Assembly (NCBI GenBank): GCA_051294375.1
Contig: CM119265.1
Span: 12,009,611-12,073,610 of the forward strand
Direction: 5' to 3'
Origin: Paraspadella gotoi
Lineage: Eukaryota; Chaetognatha
DNA length: 64,000 nt
The translations under genes were made by a program, and so were the position numbers. The notes under the pieces were generated by a model. The model ran no database searches. It saw nothing but the letters and a program-made list of their open reading frames with translations, and was not told where the DNA came from. Each line of letters starts with the position of its first letter. Position 1 is the first letter of the stretch. Shown one piece after another: positions 12,808-27,800 of the stretch.

Positions 12808-15800
12808 TAATAAAGATTCAAGTAAATGTAACTTATGTTTTTCCATTTAAACTCATTTCCACTGGCACAATTCCGTCAAAACTTTATATCTAGCTTCTTC
12901 ACACACTTTCCTACCCGCTCACAAAATTTCATCTCAATCTATATGGGTAAAATAAGTAAAAAGATTCAAGTAAATGTGACTCATATTTTTTCATTTAAAC
13001 TCATTTCCACTCGTACGTTTCCACCGAAACTTTATATCAAGCATCGTTACACATTTTTCTAACCCACACAAAAAATTTGAACTCAATCTATCCATCCAAT
13101 TATGATTAATTAAGTACTTATTGGTTAAAATAATTAAAAATATTTTAGTAAATGCGACTTATGTTTTTTTCCTCTTAAACTCACACGATTCTCGAAACTT
13201 TATATCAGCTTTATCACACACTTTCCTACCCACACACAAAATTTCTTTCCAATCCAAGGTGGGACGGATGGACGGATTCATTGACTGATTAATTAATTAT
13301 TTGATTAATTAATTAACTAATTGATTAATTAACTGATAATTATTTGATTTATTAATACATCCTGCATATACATTTAATATAAAAGGAAAAAGAATCATAA
13401 TCAATTAGTGAAACAGGTTTTTTGTTTTTTTCCATTTAAACTCATTTCCACTCAAAAGATTCCATCGAAACTTGGTTTCCTGTTCAATCACACACTTTTC
13501 TACTCACATACAAAATTCCAGGTCAATCGATAATTAAGTGGTAATAAGCTAACTTGTTCAACTTGCATAATTTAATCAACTTGAATAATTTGGTCAACTG
13601 ACATAATTTGGTCAACTGACATAATTTGTGCAACTGACATAATTTTCAACTGACATAATTTGGTCAACTGACATAGGCACGACATAATTTGGTCAACTGA
13701 CATAATTTGGTCAACTGACATAATTTGATCTCAATTAAGATAATTTGGTCAACCGGCATAATTTGGTCAACTGGCATAATTTTTACAACTTGCCTAATTT
13801 GGTCAACTAGCATAATTTGGTCAACTGGCATATTTGGTCAACTGGCATGATTTGGTCAACAGGCATAATTTGGTCAACGCATAATTTGGTCAACTTGCAG
13901 AACTTGATCAACTTGCAGAATTTGGTCAACTGGCATAATTTGGTGAACTTTAAGAATTTGGTCAACTGGCATATTTTTGTCAATTGGCATAATTTGGTCA
14001 ATCAATCAATCAATCAATCAGAGAGAGATAGAGAGAGAGAAACTTTCAAAAATTCAAATAATGTGTCTTTTGGTTTTCTAATTGAACTCTTTTCCACTCG
14101 CACGATTCCATCGAAACTTTATATCCAGCTCAATCACACATTCCTACCATCATACAAAATTTCAAGTCAATTGCCCTATCCACTCATGAGCAATTGGCGT
14201 TCAAATAGTGAAATATATTTTTTTGTTTTTTCCATTTAAACTAATTTCCACTCGCACGATTCCCTCGAAACTTCATATCCATCTCAATCACATAGTTTCC
14301 TACCCACACACAAAATTTCATACCAATCCATCCATCCAATCACGAGTAATTGGAGTTTTTTTGCTAAGGTGGGACGGACGGACGGACAGACAGACAGACG
14401 GACGACGGACGGACATCGTTTTTTTTGCATAATTTATCATAATTCGATGTTCTGACATGATATAAGTGTGTGCCCGACAATATTGAGGGGGCGGACCGAC
14501 GGACCGACAAAGTGAATTATAGAGTCGGGATCTGCTGATAAGCGAACCGACTAAAAATGATAAAAGCTTAAAATAAAATAAAAATTAAAAAAAATATATT
14601 TGTATTTGTATATATTTAAAATTGTAATATGATAAACAAGCAGTGGGTCAAGCTTTGTTTTCCAGTTAAAAATAATGAAAAATGATTATTTTATCACAGA
14701 CAAAAAGGTAGACAACCAAACTGTTTATATTAAACTTAAAATCACTTTTAATTTATAATTTTACATATTTAAAATAACATTTTATCATGCTACTATATGT
14801 ATTTTTGCTTGTTTTTTACTAAAAAACTAAAAAATACATGCAAATTTATGGAGTAAAAAAGCTTTAATGGTAATCAAAATGTAATTCAGTCTTTCCTTTT
14901 TACAAGTCCGAAAGAAAAACAAAAAAATTCATATGCCTTCATTAAAAATTTTAACTCCGAAAACTGTTATACTTTTAACTAGGTTTTAAACAAATCCTGT
15001 CTTAACATTTTTGGATAAAATTTATAGAAACTAGTTCAGAAAGGTGCCCCATGATTACGGCTTTAATTTGATACCTCGCCCACCATCCTATCTCTTTTCT
15101 TTCAAAAGTTATGCAAAAAAAAACCTTTTTTTATCATCGGAGAACTAAGGATTTGAACTACGCAGTACAAATCTTTGTTAAATAAAAATTTCAGCAAAGC
15201 AGGAGTATCTCAATTTATCCTATTGGTATAATACCTAAATTTCAAAATAAAAACTAAAGAAAAATTTTTTATCATCTAGAGACATATCACTTTCAGTTGT
15301 ACCCATCGTCTTACTCATTTATGGCTTATGGTTTAAGAATTCAGAGAAACAAAGTATTTAGTCCAAATTTCAACTTTTACGCTGTATTTTACTGTATCAT
15401 TCTTGCCGAATCATATTTTGCATGTATTTGTCCAGCATAACTGTCAGGAAGGGATGGCTTATTAGTACAAATGGTCAGACAGTAAATTCAATGACCGATA
15501 ATTTTTTTTTCGTGCACATGAAATTAAGCGTGATCTGTCTCTGCGTCATATGTCAATTGACCAAAAACGCTGAGTTTGAGACCCATCACCCGGTTTATAG
15601 TAGCCATTGTTAAGAAGGTGCTGCCCGAGTTTGACGGCTTTGCTACGGTCGATTGCCTTATCCATTTCTTCCTTCTTTTCTGTTAGGTATTTTAAGAGAA
15701 CATTCGTTGCATCTTGTCCTATGAGAAAGTAATATTAAAATTAAATAAATCATTAATCATCTCAAATTCAAAAATCACAGCTTAGGGTAATGCGGGGTAA

Positions 15801-18800
15801 TTCGGAACACTTTTGGAAGTAATCAAATTTTTCGCAAAATAAATTTATTTTTAAATAAAAATTTTCTGGTGATATATCTAGGAAAGTGTCCCCACTACAG
15901 GATGATGTATTCATTTTTATCCTGCGGCCCCTTGGGGTAGCATTTTTTTTCCCCGTTTTACCCCACCCTGGGGTAAAACAGAACACTTAATAAATTATGT
16001 ATAATTTTTTATAATATTACCAAAAATAATAACTAAAACACTATTATTAAAAACAGAGCCTTTCATTTATGTTTTATGTATAAAAAATTTGTGTATAGAC
16101 TTTCGTTTTTTGTTGTTTTTGGGCATTAGGAGAAAAACATTTTTATTTGTTTTGACAACGAATTTTTATTGACAGTTTTTGGCAAAGTGTCTGCCAAAAA
16201 CTGTCAATAAAAATTCGTTGTCAAAACAAATAAAATTGTTTTTCTCCTAATAGGGGTAGCAGCACTCAATGGGGTGAGTCAAAAATTTAGAGCGAGTACA
16301 TGCTGAAACGAATATTTAGACATTTTTAAGAATACTTTCAATGGACAAAAAATTTCTAATATGGCTCTTTACCCTAGTAATTAATTTTTATCGTCCCAAT
16401 CGCTAAGCGTTTGCGACGATATTGTAACACTTTTGCGCATAAGTGGCGTAGGCGTCGTCGTCATCGTCGTTCCAAATTATAGATCGCCTTTTTTATGATT
16501 AAATTTGAGTTTATGAAGCTGAAAATTTATATACAGCTTCTCATCATCGATGTGCTTAAAATTGAGTCTGGACAGTTATTAAATATGTTTTGTTTATGTT
16601 TTATCAAAACAAACAAATTTTCTCTCTTTTATTTTCATATTTCTTTCTCTCTATCTTTTTTCTTTTAATTACATGTCTCTCTCCCTCTCTCTTTTCCCTA
16701 TTCACTGATTCATAATCATAGGGAAAAAAACGAGTCTGCAGCTGGCTCTGCAGGGGCTTATTCTTTTTCTCTATTTTCTCCTGCTGCTTTTGCTGCTGCC
16801 TTTTGAGTGCAGCTGGCTCTGCAGGGGTTCTCTCTTTTCTCCTGCTGCTTCTGCTGCTGCCATTTGATTTCTTTCTTTTTTCTCTCTTTCTCGCTGCGTT
16901 TTTATTTAAAAAAAAAATTGAAATAGGATTGAACTCGTAAAATTAGGCATCGCATTCGTGCATGTTATCATTTTGCTATCGCAACATCGGATTTTTATTT
17001 CGTTTTGACAATAATTTTTTTAATTTTTAAATTTTTTAATTAATTTTTAATTTTTTTAAAATTTTGTTAAAATTTTTTTTAAAATTTTTTTTTTTAATTG
17101 ACAATTGCAAAATAGAATTTTTCTTTCCTTTCTATTCTGTCTTTATTCTTTTCTTCTTTTTCTTTCTGTTTATAAATTATATTTCTTTTCTCAAATTTGA
17201 TTTTTTTTAGTATCAAAATTTGTCGTCAATCCAGATTTTTCTTATGCGATTGCGACGATCCTATTGCTTTTAAGATTTTTTTAATATTTATTTATAGATA
17301 GGAAAGGCAAAAATTTTTTTTTTAATTTTTAAATTTTAAGACCAGATTCAGATAGCTCATAAAAAGTTTTCTACACAAAGTATGATTTTTTAAAAATATT
17401 TTTACGATAAGTGTGTCAAAAATAAGAAAAACTAAAAAATATCATCGTCATCTTTCGATGATTTTATTAGTTTTTTTATATTTTCACTTAGAAAACGTAA
17501 GAATTTTTAAAAGCTGTAATTATATTTCTTGTTTAACTTTTTATGCTCTATCAGAATCCATTAAAAAATTTTAAGATTTTTAAAAAATATTTTTTGCTTT
17601 ATATAGTAATACCATCTTGGAAAATGAATAAGTCGCCAAATTTTAAAGTTAGTTAATTGTATATTAAAATTTAAATATAACAGAAAAAATGGGTATCAAT
17701 ATGTAGTGTGAACTCCCTTGCTCTTCACAACTTCATTTATTCTGTTCGGCATTGACTCATAGAGCGACTGCAGGTATTCCAAGGAGAGGTTATCCCAAAC
17801 TTTTTTGATAAGTCGTTTCATGGCTTGCAGAGATGTTGGACGTTCGTTTCTCAGTCGATTTTTCATCTCTGACCACACACTTTTGATCGGATTGAGATCC
17901 GGAGAGTTCCCAGGCCAGTCAGGTAGAAGTTTAACCCCATTTCGGCGATGCTACTCTCGTCTCCTTGGCTCGATGCAGAGGGGCGTTGTCTTCCATAAAA
18001 ACTCCACCTCGGACAAATTCCTTTATCTTCGCTTCAAGAATTTCTCTGTATTTGGCGCCTTCAACGCGTCCCGAAATGAAGATTAACTTTGACTTGGCAC
18101 GAGAAGATATTGCACCGAACACCATGACCTTCGGTTGTTGCTTAACCGTCTGCAATATGCAATTAGGATGCAATGCTTCGCCGACTCCGCTTCACACTTC
18201 GAAGATTCAGTCTTAGCTGCTTAGATATGGAAGTATTCTTGATACCCGCTTTGTGCAATTCAATTATAAATGCACGTTGATCACTTGTAAAATGCCAACG
18301 TTGAGGCATAATAAAAAAATAGTGTAAAATAAAAAAAAAGAAGGAAAAAAATTATTAAAATCTGAAATACGCCAAAGAAAGCAAATTTTTTTCAATCTCC
18401 TTCCTTTTCTTTCCTCTGCCCTGATGGCAATTTTTATCATAATCTAACATAAATCGGCTCCATTTGATCGAAAATCGCAAAGCTTTCTGGAAATATAATT
18501 TTCTTCTTTCAATTATGTTAGGAAGGTGTTTAAAAATGATCGAGAAGTTTGGCGACTTATTCATTTTCCAAGATGGTATAATATTTTTAATTAGGCGAGC
18601 AACCTCAGAAGAAAGCATTATTGACAAAAAATATTTTAATACCATAATCTATGGTCATGATAGATTATTTTGACGCTGTATACATTAGCATTTAAATTTC
18701 ATCGCCTATGGCTACTCCTAATTAGAGTTTCGTTAACCGTTAATTTTTCAGGAAATTCGCTTAACCTTTAAAACTAACATTTTTAACGGTTAACCATTAA

Positions 18801-21800
18801 AATCGGTTAATTTTATAATTCAACTTCAAATTTAAAATACTAATATTTAAAACAAACACATAGTTACGAAAAGAAAAATTGGTTTGAGCAAACTATCTTG
18901 AAATTACCCATTAAGGCGTAGTGAAAGTTACATACGAAAATTCTAAAAGTCAATTATGAACAACATACCATCAGTGAACATTAATTTATAAAAAAATTAA
19001 TTTTATGTTTTTTAATTTTCGCAGTAGGCTATATTTATATATAGTACTATCCTTATAAAATCGAAAAATTTCAAAATAAGCTTTTCTTAATTTTGATTGC
19101 AGATTTGAATTCCTCGTCAAAAGTTGATAAAAGAAAATATAAATCATTTTTAAAAATTCTTTCATTAAGTGGGTTAAAAATTGAAAAAACTATATTTAAT
19201 ATATAAAAAATTAATTTTCAGCTTAAAATATAGCTTTTTCTAATTTTTGACCCACTTAATGAAGGAATTTTTCAAAAAGAGTTATATTTCTTTTTATCAA
19301 CTTTTTATGACGAATCCAAATCTGCAAAAATTTTTTAGAAAAAACTGTTTTAAAATTTTAACATTTATTGATTTAGTACTAGTATAAATATGGCCTACTG
19401 CGTAGATTGTAAAATTTATTATAAATTTTTTTATTACATAAATGTTCATTAATATAATGTTGTTCGTTCCTCACTTTTAGAATTTTAATTAAAGTTAAAT
19501 TTAGAAATTTTACTATGCCTTATTACCCATTCTAATTGAGCTTATCAGCTAATCTTGCATACAAGTTTTTTTCTTTTGCCTTAAGCATAATACAAATATA
19601 AAAAAAGTCAAAGAAAGAAAAATCACAATTTAATTCTAATTTTATATTAAGTTTTCTCGTTCTCTCTTTCACTTTCTCTTTCTCTATTTCTCTTCCTCAT
19701 TATTTTTTTAGTTGTTAGTCTTTCATAACCATAATTATAAATAAAAAATATGAATATTACTTTATTAATTGAATGGTTTATTGATTGAGCTATTGATCAA
19801 AAGATTTATTGATTAATAAATATATTTTTTCGTTTTATTAAAAAGTATATCATCATTGAAAGATATTTTTAGTTAGCCTTAATGTCTTTTTAAAGATTCC
19901 CTCCTTCTATTATTAATTCTTGAATTTTTTATAAATTTTTTTTATTAATTTTTTTCATTCATTTGGTTTTATTCCATATGCTTCTTTGTTTATTCTAAAG
20001 AGGGAAAGAAAAAGAAGAATTATTTATTTTTTTAACAACAAAATAGAATAAAAAGTTTTTCATGTAAGAATTTAATTTGTAAGAAAATGTACAGAAGGCT
20101 TCATATTATAAAATGTAGTACCCCTTTTTTGTGACCAGAATCTGTTCCCACCAAACTACCCAATCGAATTTAATGAAATTTTACATTTAGAGTGCTAATG
20201 AGTAATGACTATATAAATGGATCTATCGAGGCGAATTTTGATATTCAACCCCTGACAAGAGATACAGGGCCCTGTGGGTGGACCCCTGGGGGGCCAAAAA
20301 ATGCTAAAATTTTTTTTTTTTTCAAATTTTTTATTAGCATCATGTGCATTGACGTTTTAAACATAAGAAAAAAAAATTTTAGAACTAAAATTGATAAATT
20401 GGCAATAATTAAACAATGGTTGAAGATGCTTGGTTCATCGTTTTACTTCCAATTTTCCCAAATTATTTCAAATCTGACTTTAACTGCTGAGGTTCATGAA
20501 GCTAAAAATTATGGTAAATGAATATTTTTGATGTAATAAATACGTTTTTGTGGAAGAGTAAACGTCTATGCAACTGTTTAAAACAAAAATTATTAAAAAA
20601 TTGGTAAAAATTCGCCTCGATAGTTCCATTTGTATCACTACTGGTACTCCGCATGCAAAATTTCATTAAATTCTATTCAGTAGTTTTCTCGGAACGTGTT
20701 CAGGTCACAAAAAAGGGGTACCACATTTTATAATATGAAGCCTTCTGTATGTATTTGCATATATTTTATATTTCAAAATATTATTTGATGGAAATGCATT
20801 GTGTTATGTAATCCTTTCTTTCGTTGTGATTAGAGATTAGAGACAGAGTTTGAAATAATTGGCAACAACAATTTATTTTCAAGATGAAAACGTACATGTT
20901 TCGGCTTTTTTACAAGCCTTCTTCAGCGTCAATTTAGTTTGTGAAATTATTAGAGAGATTTTGTGTAGAAGATGGGGAGAGAGAAAGAGAGAGAGAGAGA
21001 AACAGAGAAACTTTGCCCTCTCTATGTTTCCCCTCTCTCTCTCTCTCTCTCTTTTGTCTACACAAAATCTGTCTTATACTTTCACAAACTAAATTGACGC
21101 TGAAGAAGGCTTGTAAAAAAGCCGAAACATATACGTTTTCATCTTGAAAATAAATCGTTATTGCCAATTATTTCAAACTTTGTCTCTAAGATGTAAATGC
21201 ATTAAATTAGTTGAAAGGAAAAATGAAAAAAAATTGGGAGAAAGTAAAAAAAAATACTGGAAGGGCAGAAAAAAAGGAGAGAAAAGAAAGGGGGAAAGAA
21301 GCAGGGGAAAAGAGAGAAAGAAAAAGAAAGGAACATAAGGGTATAAAGTTAGGGGAATAAAGAATAAGAGATAGAAAAAAGATTGGGATTGATAATAAAA
21401 AAGGAAAAAAAAAAACATTGAAAAAATGGAAAAGAGAGAGAGGGGGGAAATATGGTGAGAAAGGGAGAGGAGAATAAGAGAGGACGGGAAAAAAATACTT
21501 TTCTTTTAAAAAATTAAAGATTTCCTAACAAATAATAACAAAAATCGTATTTGAAAATTAAACGAATTTAACCGTTACAATAAATACATTAACGGTTAAG
21601 TTAAAATTATAATTAACCGTTAATAACCGTTAGCTTTTAACGGTTATCGGAACTCTACTCCTAATGTATAAAAAATTGAAATTCTTATATTTTTAAGTGC
21701 TTAAGACACAAAGAAAAATAACGTGGCGAAACGGTCTCGTGCTGATTTTGTCCCTTTAAAATTATTTCTGAGCCAAATTAATTGATCATTACTTTTGGTA

Positions 21801-24800
21801 ATATGTGCAATATACACTACTGGACATTACTGTACCTGACCATAACCCTTGACCATCAACAAAAAAGCTAACTAGATCAAAAGTAGTAAAAAAGATGAAG
21901 CAATATAGCTCAAAACACTTACAAAATTTTAGACCATTAGTTTTATAAATGCAAAAAAAATATTAATATTATTAAAACAAAACTTTAACGATAATCTAAT
22001 AGTTAACCGAGACCAAGATGAATATTTTTTACCCATCATTTCCTCAATTTATATGAATCATGTTTTTTTTAATTAGTCAATTAATCTAAATAACAATATG
22101 ACAAATTCATTTTTAATTTTTTTTATGAATGGGAAGTTTTCTCTCTGCTTACTCCCCTTGTGTCTAATTATTTAATATTTTAAAGGTATTTTCAAAAACC
22201 TTATATAATTACTATATTTTTCACTTTTTTTCAATTCTTTTCAAACAAAAACATCATAAAAACATTTTAAATTAATAAAAAAAAATTGAATGATTTTGGG
22301 AAAAAATATTTTGAAACTTGAGAATAATGGATTATGAGTCAGGAAAAAAATTTTGCAATTCTAAAAAAAATCAGCCTCCAGCCTTTCGATTTTCTAGAGG
22401 CTGATTTTTTTTATTTTTTTGATATTTTTGATTTTCTATGCAAAACCATTATTCTCATGAGCATAGGTCGGACGAAATTTTTTTCCCAACAATTTGAAAA
22501 AATTCAACTTTTCTAATTAGGCTTTTTTGGGGGAAATAAATAATAAATTATCATATGATGGGTACATCTGAAAGTGATATGTCTCTAAATGACAAAAAAA
22601 ATTTTCTTCAAGTTTTATTTTGAAATTTAAGTATTGTACCAATAGAAATAAGTGAGATACTCCCGCTTTGCCGAAATTTTTATTTAACAAAGATTTGTAC
22701 TGCGTAATTTAAAATAACTTTGAAAGAAAAGAGAGGTAACAAGGTGGATGTGGTATCAAATTAAAGCCCTAATCATGGGACACCTTTCTAAAAGAGTTTT
22801 ATTAAATTAAATCCATAAATCTTTACACAGCTTTTGTTTAAATCAGAGTTAAAAGTATAACAGTTTTTTGCTTTAAAAATTTCAATGAAGGCATATGAAA
22901 TTTTTTTTTTCTTTTGTAATTTGAAAAAGGAAAGACTGAATTACATTTTGTTTATTATTAAATTTTCTTTATTCCATAAAATTGCTTATATTTTTTCAGA
23001 TAAAGTAAAAAAACAAGCAAAAATTTATGTTGTAGCTGATAAAATGTATTTTTTAAATTTTAAAAATGATAAATACAAAAATGTTTTCAGCTTGATATAA
23101 ACAGTCTGGACATCTACCTTCTTGTCTGTGAAAAAAAATCGGCATTTTTCATTATCTTTAACTGCAAACTAAAAGCTTAATTCTATTATTTATCATCCAT
23201 TTTAATTAAGAAAAATATTTCTCGTAATAGCCCATTGGAAAGGGTTCATTGACTGACTTAATGATAAATTTTTTAGATTTCTTTACTGCCCCCATTTCAC
23301 AAGATATAATAGATCATGGTTATCATGTCAATAAGTCCAGATTATCTGTACCCTTTCTGCAACCTGGATTCCAAATTTTCTTTTTTTCCCTTTCAAATAT
23401 ATTAAATAAAAAAAATTATTTGAGAGAACAATCGGCTGTGGAGGATGCATTGGTAAGCCTTAGTTACCCCACTTCCCGATCGAATTTTTAAATGAGGTTT
23501 TTTTTCCATCTATTTGAGACATAACACTAACTATTAGTAATAATTATTTTTTTTATTTTTCTGATTTTATAATTCTATGAATAAATATGAATAAGTAACT
23601 TTTTAAAAAATGTATCATCTTTCACCCTATATTCAGTCATATCTAAAAAATAAAACAAAATTTTGCATTGATATTTTGGATATCAACATATGAAACTATA
23701 ACGTTTCAAAAAATAAAAAGAAATATAATAATATTGAACAGTGAATTTTTTTTATGCACGGAACAGTAACGTTACGCCATTTTTCATTGTGTCTTAAAAT
23801 GATTTTTAATACCATGTTCTCAGTTTTGCAATATTATAGAATGACAATAGATACCAAATTTATATATATTTTTTTATTTATAGTATTTTTGACCGAGTTT
23901 TTTATTTCCTTCCATTCCTATATTTTGATCCCATCTTCCTTTTCAATTAATATTGGTTTTTGGCCCTTTTTTTATTTCCAATGTTATTTTTTCTTATTCT
24001 TTTTATCATTTATATTTATCTTTAGAAATTTAGCTTATTTTTTATTTCCTTTTCAAAATATTTTTATTCATATTATTTTTATATTAATTTCATCTTAATT
24101 TTTTTTTACTAATTCTTTAACCATATTTAGGCGTTAAATTTCATTCCAAACTTTTGTAACTTTTTATTGCTAAAAATAGATTTCTTTACTGTATTATTAA
24201 TAGTATAATAATTTTTTTCACCTTATTATATAACAAATGTTGCTATATTTATTACTGAGTAAATTATCACTAAAACTTAATAAAAAGCATATTAGGTAAC
24301 ACAGAATTCTTACTTTAAGGGTGTTCCGTTTTACCCCAATTTAATTGTAGCTTTGTAAAAAATAATTGAATTTTTTTTTGAAATAATCTATACAATAACT
24401 AAAAATTAGTAGTCTCGTCTATCATATATTAATATTCCATAGTCATATTACATCAAATATGACTGTGACAGAGGCTTGAAAACGACTACTCAAAGACGAA
24501 ATTTGACTAGCAGCTTTGAAATTGCTGCTACAGCAGCAGCTGAATGCTGTAACTGCTGTAATGGAAAGTCAAGTTGGTGAAATATTAAATGAACAAAAAA
24601 CAATTAAAAAATATCTATACACAATTTTTTTATTTCATTTTATATGTCAGTGTTCCGAATTACCCCTGTTCCGAATTACCCCGCACTACCCTAACTTCTC
24701 TTACCGGAAAATATCTCCACAGAACCAGCCGTACTTGACAGCAGCCCAAATCCTCCGCGCTTGCGTCTCTTCACAGCGACGTTTTCCCGCAGCGCCGCTA

Positions 24801-27800
24801 CGGCACCGTTCCACAGCGCCGTGTAGCGAAACTTGTTCAACGACGCCGACTTTTGCGTCGTCGACGAGAGAAACGACGAGGAGAGCGCCGCAGAATTCGA
24901 GGCGGTGAACGGCGTTGGCAAAACGTCTACAGATTGACGCCGACGACCGTCGCCATGGGAGAGTCGCGAGGAAGAGGCGCCGGCAATCAGCGGCATCGCC
25001 TTGGATCGAGCGCTCGCGGCGTTGCTGGAGCGGATATGATGCAGAGACGGCGTTTCCGCAATTTTGTGGCGTCGTGGCGGCGGAATCGGATTAACGAAAC
25101 GAGGCTTATCTTCCGTGGTGACGTTAGCGCAGCTTTTGGCGAAGTTTTTTTTGTCGGCGTCGATGTTGGGCGATTCGTCAATGAGGGGAATTGTAGACGG
25201 CGTCGAGGGCAAGTAGGCGGCGGCGGCGATGCCTTGGCAGTTGGAGGAGTTTGCCGACGCGACGCCGGAAACTGTGACAGAGTTTTCATCGTTCTCTTCG
25301 CGCCCAACTCCAGATTTCATAGGGGTGGTTTCCAAATAGGGAGTGGCGATAGCGGAAGGTAATTGAGGCGGAGTTGATATCGGAAGCGGAGGAGGCGTTC
25401 CGGTCAAAGAGACAAAGGAAGTAGCGCCCTGTAATAGTTAAGCCAATTGGGAATGAATGTTTTATGAATGTTTTCCTAACCAAGCTACAAATGAGTATCA
25501 AGGATCCTTCAAAAATTTTAGTCCATCAACATACAGTATCGGTTTTGAAGAACCTGGAAAAGTCCAGGAGGCTGTAACTTTTTTGTAAATGCTGGAAATC
25601 AGCTGAAAATCGAATACGGGTTAGACCTGAGGGTGGTTTATTCCCCATAAGAGTTTGAGCCACTTTAAAAAAAAAATAGTGAATGGGCATTTTTTTGGAC
25701 AAAAAATTAATTTGCATACTGTAAAAAAAATATGGTAGTAAATACTCTTATATTATGGTGATATAACCGGGAGGGGTTGCCTAAACCAGTGGTAAAACAA
25801 AATGATCAAATACAGCTTTGTTAAAACTCATTTGCATACAGTAACAATATATTTTTTTATAATATTGTATTTTCAGTCTTATGATAATTTAAAAAAAATA
25901 TTTCAAATAATAGCTAACTGATACACCAATAACATACAATGCATAAATAGAATATTTGTTATTCTTTAATCCAAAATTAATTTTCAACAAATTATAAAAA
26001 TATGCATTTTTTTGAACAAATGTTTTTTTAAAAATAGTAATTATGCCAACCAACTGTCCTTGGTGCACTGATTACAATATATAATTTTTTTTTTAAATAT
26101 GACTACTATATTATGAAATATAACCCTTCAAACCTTAAAAAATACAGAAAAACACCCTTAATTCAAACTTTAATAAAAACCGTTCCAATGATTATTACAT
26201 CTCTCATACTTTAATACATATCAAGGAGAACCATCAGGTTTATTGTGTGAAAGTTATAGATAACTTCGATAAGGAGGATGACTGCACAGGAAGGCGAAAA
26301 ATAGATGATGAACTACATCAGCTTGTAATTGAATAATATACTCTTGCTTAATAAGACGGAACAAAGTAAAAACTAAGAGTTCTGTAATATAAATAACGTT
26401 AGAGCATCCCTGTGGGATGACGAATTGAAAAAAAAAATTAAGATTTTATATATAGTAAATAATATAGAAGCATTTAAGTTTATCGTATTACTATAAATCA
26501 TGAAAATTTTTTTTTTTTCAAAATCAGAATTTTTAAAAGCGGATTTGGGTAGAGATTGAAAAAAAAAAAAAAAAATTACTACAAGATTTTCAAATTTTAT
26601 TGTTTTATTGCTTAATATTAACAAAACTATAAAAATTATGGTAGGACAATGATGATGATGATTTTAAAGAGTTTTTCTGTTATTTGACCCACTTATCATC
26701 AAAATATTGAAAAACGCATTATACTTTTGTGTAGAAAACTTTTTATGGGCTATCTGAATAGGTTCTTAAAAAATAAAAATTTTACTTTGTTCCGCCTTAT
26801 TAAGCAAGAGTATAGTTTTTGTTAATATTAAGCAATAAAACAATAAAATTTGAAAATCTCTGTTAGTAATTTTTTTTTTTTTCAATCTCTACCCGAATCC
26901 GCTTTTAAAAATTCTGATTTTAAAAAAAAAAATTTCATGATTTATAGTAATACGATAAACTTAAATGCTTCTATATTATTTACTATATATAAAATCTTAA
27001 TTTTTTTTTCAATTCGTCATCCCACAGGGATGCTCTAACGTTATTTATATTACAGAACTCTTAGTTTTTACTTTGTTCCGTCTAATTAAGCAAGAGTATA
27101 TTATTCAATTACAAGCTGATGTAGTTCATCTATCTATTTTTCGCCTCCTGTGCAGTCATTCCTTATCGAAGTTATCTATAACTTTCACACAATAAACCTG
27201 ATGGTTCTCCTTGATATGTATTAAAGTATGAGAGATGTAATATCATTGGAACGGTTTTTATTAAAGTTTGAATTAAGGGTGTTTTTCTGTATTTTTTAAG
27301 GTTTTGAAGAGTTATATTTCATAATATAGTAGTCGTATTTAAAAAAAATTATATATTTGTAATCAGTGCATCGAGGACAGTTGGTTGGCATAATTACTAT
27401 TTTTAAAAAAAACATTTGTTCAAAAAAATGCATATTTTTATATTTTGTTAAAAATTAATTTTGGATTAAATAATAACAAATATTCTATTTTATGCATTGT
27501 ATGTTATTGGTGTATCAGTTAGCTATTATTTGAAATACATTTTTTTAAAAAATTATCATAAGACTGAAAAACAATATTGTGGAAGACGATGCCGCGAGCA
27601 GTTTACCGTCCGTTGCACACAAGGTCCCGAACTTTGGATCGGGCTGTAGTCCGACACTACAGGTGGGATAGACGCCCCGTCCCGCTTTTACTTGTGTGAA
27701 TCAGCAGGGCGCGAACCGAGTCCTTTGGGTTGGGAGGAGCTCGTGCTACCTCCGCGCCATAGGTGCTGCTGATTCTCGGACGAGTAGTGGGGTATGAAAT

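Larger units (their letters stand above)
10484..15548. mobile_element. 5.1-kb TA-flanked TIR element filling DEPDC7 intron 3
   Basis: The ends are perfect inverted repeats of about 28 bp (starting TGACGCAGAGACAGATCACG) and each is flanked by TA (10482-10483 and 15549-15550). No transposase frame survives inside. The interior holds TTAATTAA tracts, TC microsatellites, a 10-bp and an 18-bp tandem array, and several copies of a dispersed repeat with (ACGG)n. TA duplication and lack of coding suggest a non-autonomous Tc1/mariner- or pogo-like element grown by nested insertion. The ends lie 41 bp after the 5' splice site and about 55 bp before the 3' splice site. Confidence 0.75.
18723..21657. mobile_element. 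Non-autonomous hAT element, 8-bp TSD CTCCTAAT
   Basis: Exact 8-bp duplications CTCCTAAT at 18715-18722 and 21658-21665 flank a 2.9-kb element. Its ends are inverted: TAGAGTTTCGTTAACCGTTA on the left and, read in reverse, TAGAGTTCCGATAACCGTTA on the right, the TAGAGTT start being typical of hAT ends. Subterminal repeats of TTAACGGTTA may be transposase-binding sites. No hAT transposase is present. Three further elements are nested in it. Confidence 0.85.
15785..24691. mobile_element. 8.9-kb TIR-bounded composite filling DEPDC7 intron 2
   Basis: Left end GGGTAATGCGGGGTAATTCG and right end, read in reverse, GGGTAGTGCGGGGTAATTCG differ by one base; both are flanked by TA. A second inverted motif (GTTTTACCCC near 15957 and 24335) lies further in on each side. 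Nested inside are a Tc1 element (17611-18577), a hAT element (18723-21657) and other repeats, so the core element was much shorter. No transposase of its own is visible. It begins 12 bp after the exon 2 donor (24705) and ends 65 bp before the exon 3 acceptor. Confidence 0.7.

Noticed and set aside
12517-12810. 97-aa open frame (plus)
   Set aside because: Produced by the 10-bp array and TC microsatellites (runs of Ser-Leu).
13817-14239. 140-aa repetitive open frame and its antisense partner
   Set aside because: The 18-bp repeat period is a multiple of three, so all frames stay open; no protein evidence.
20859-21167. Two near-identical 77-aa frames on opposite strands
   Set aside because: They arise from the two arms of one fold-back repeat.
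27690-27780. tRNA gene
   Set aside because: B-box and part of a tRNA fold are present, but the acceptor stem and A-box are degraded and related copies exist, so it is a SINE.
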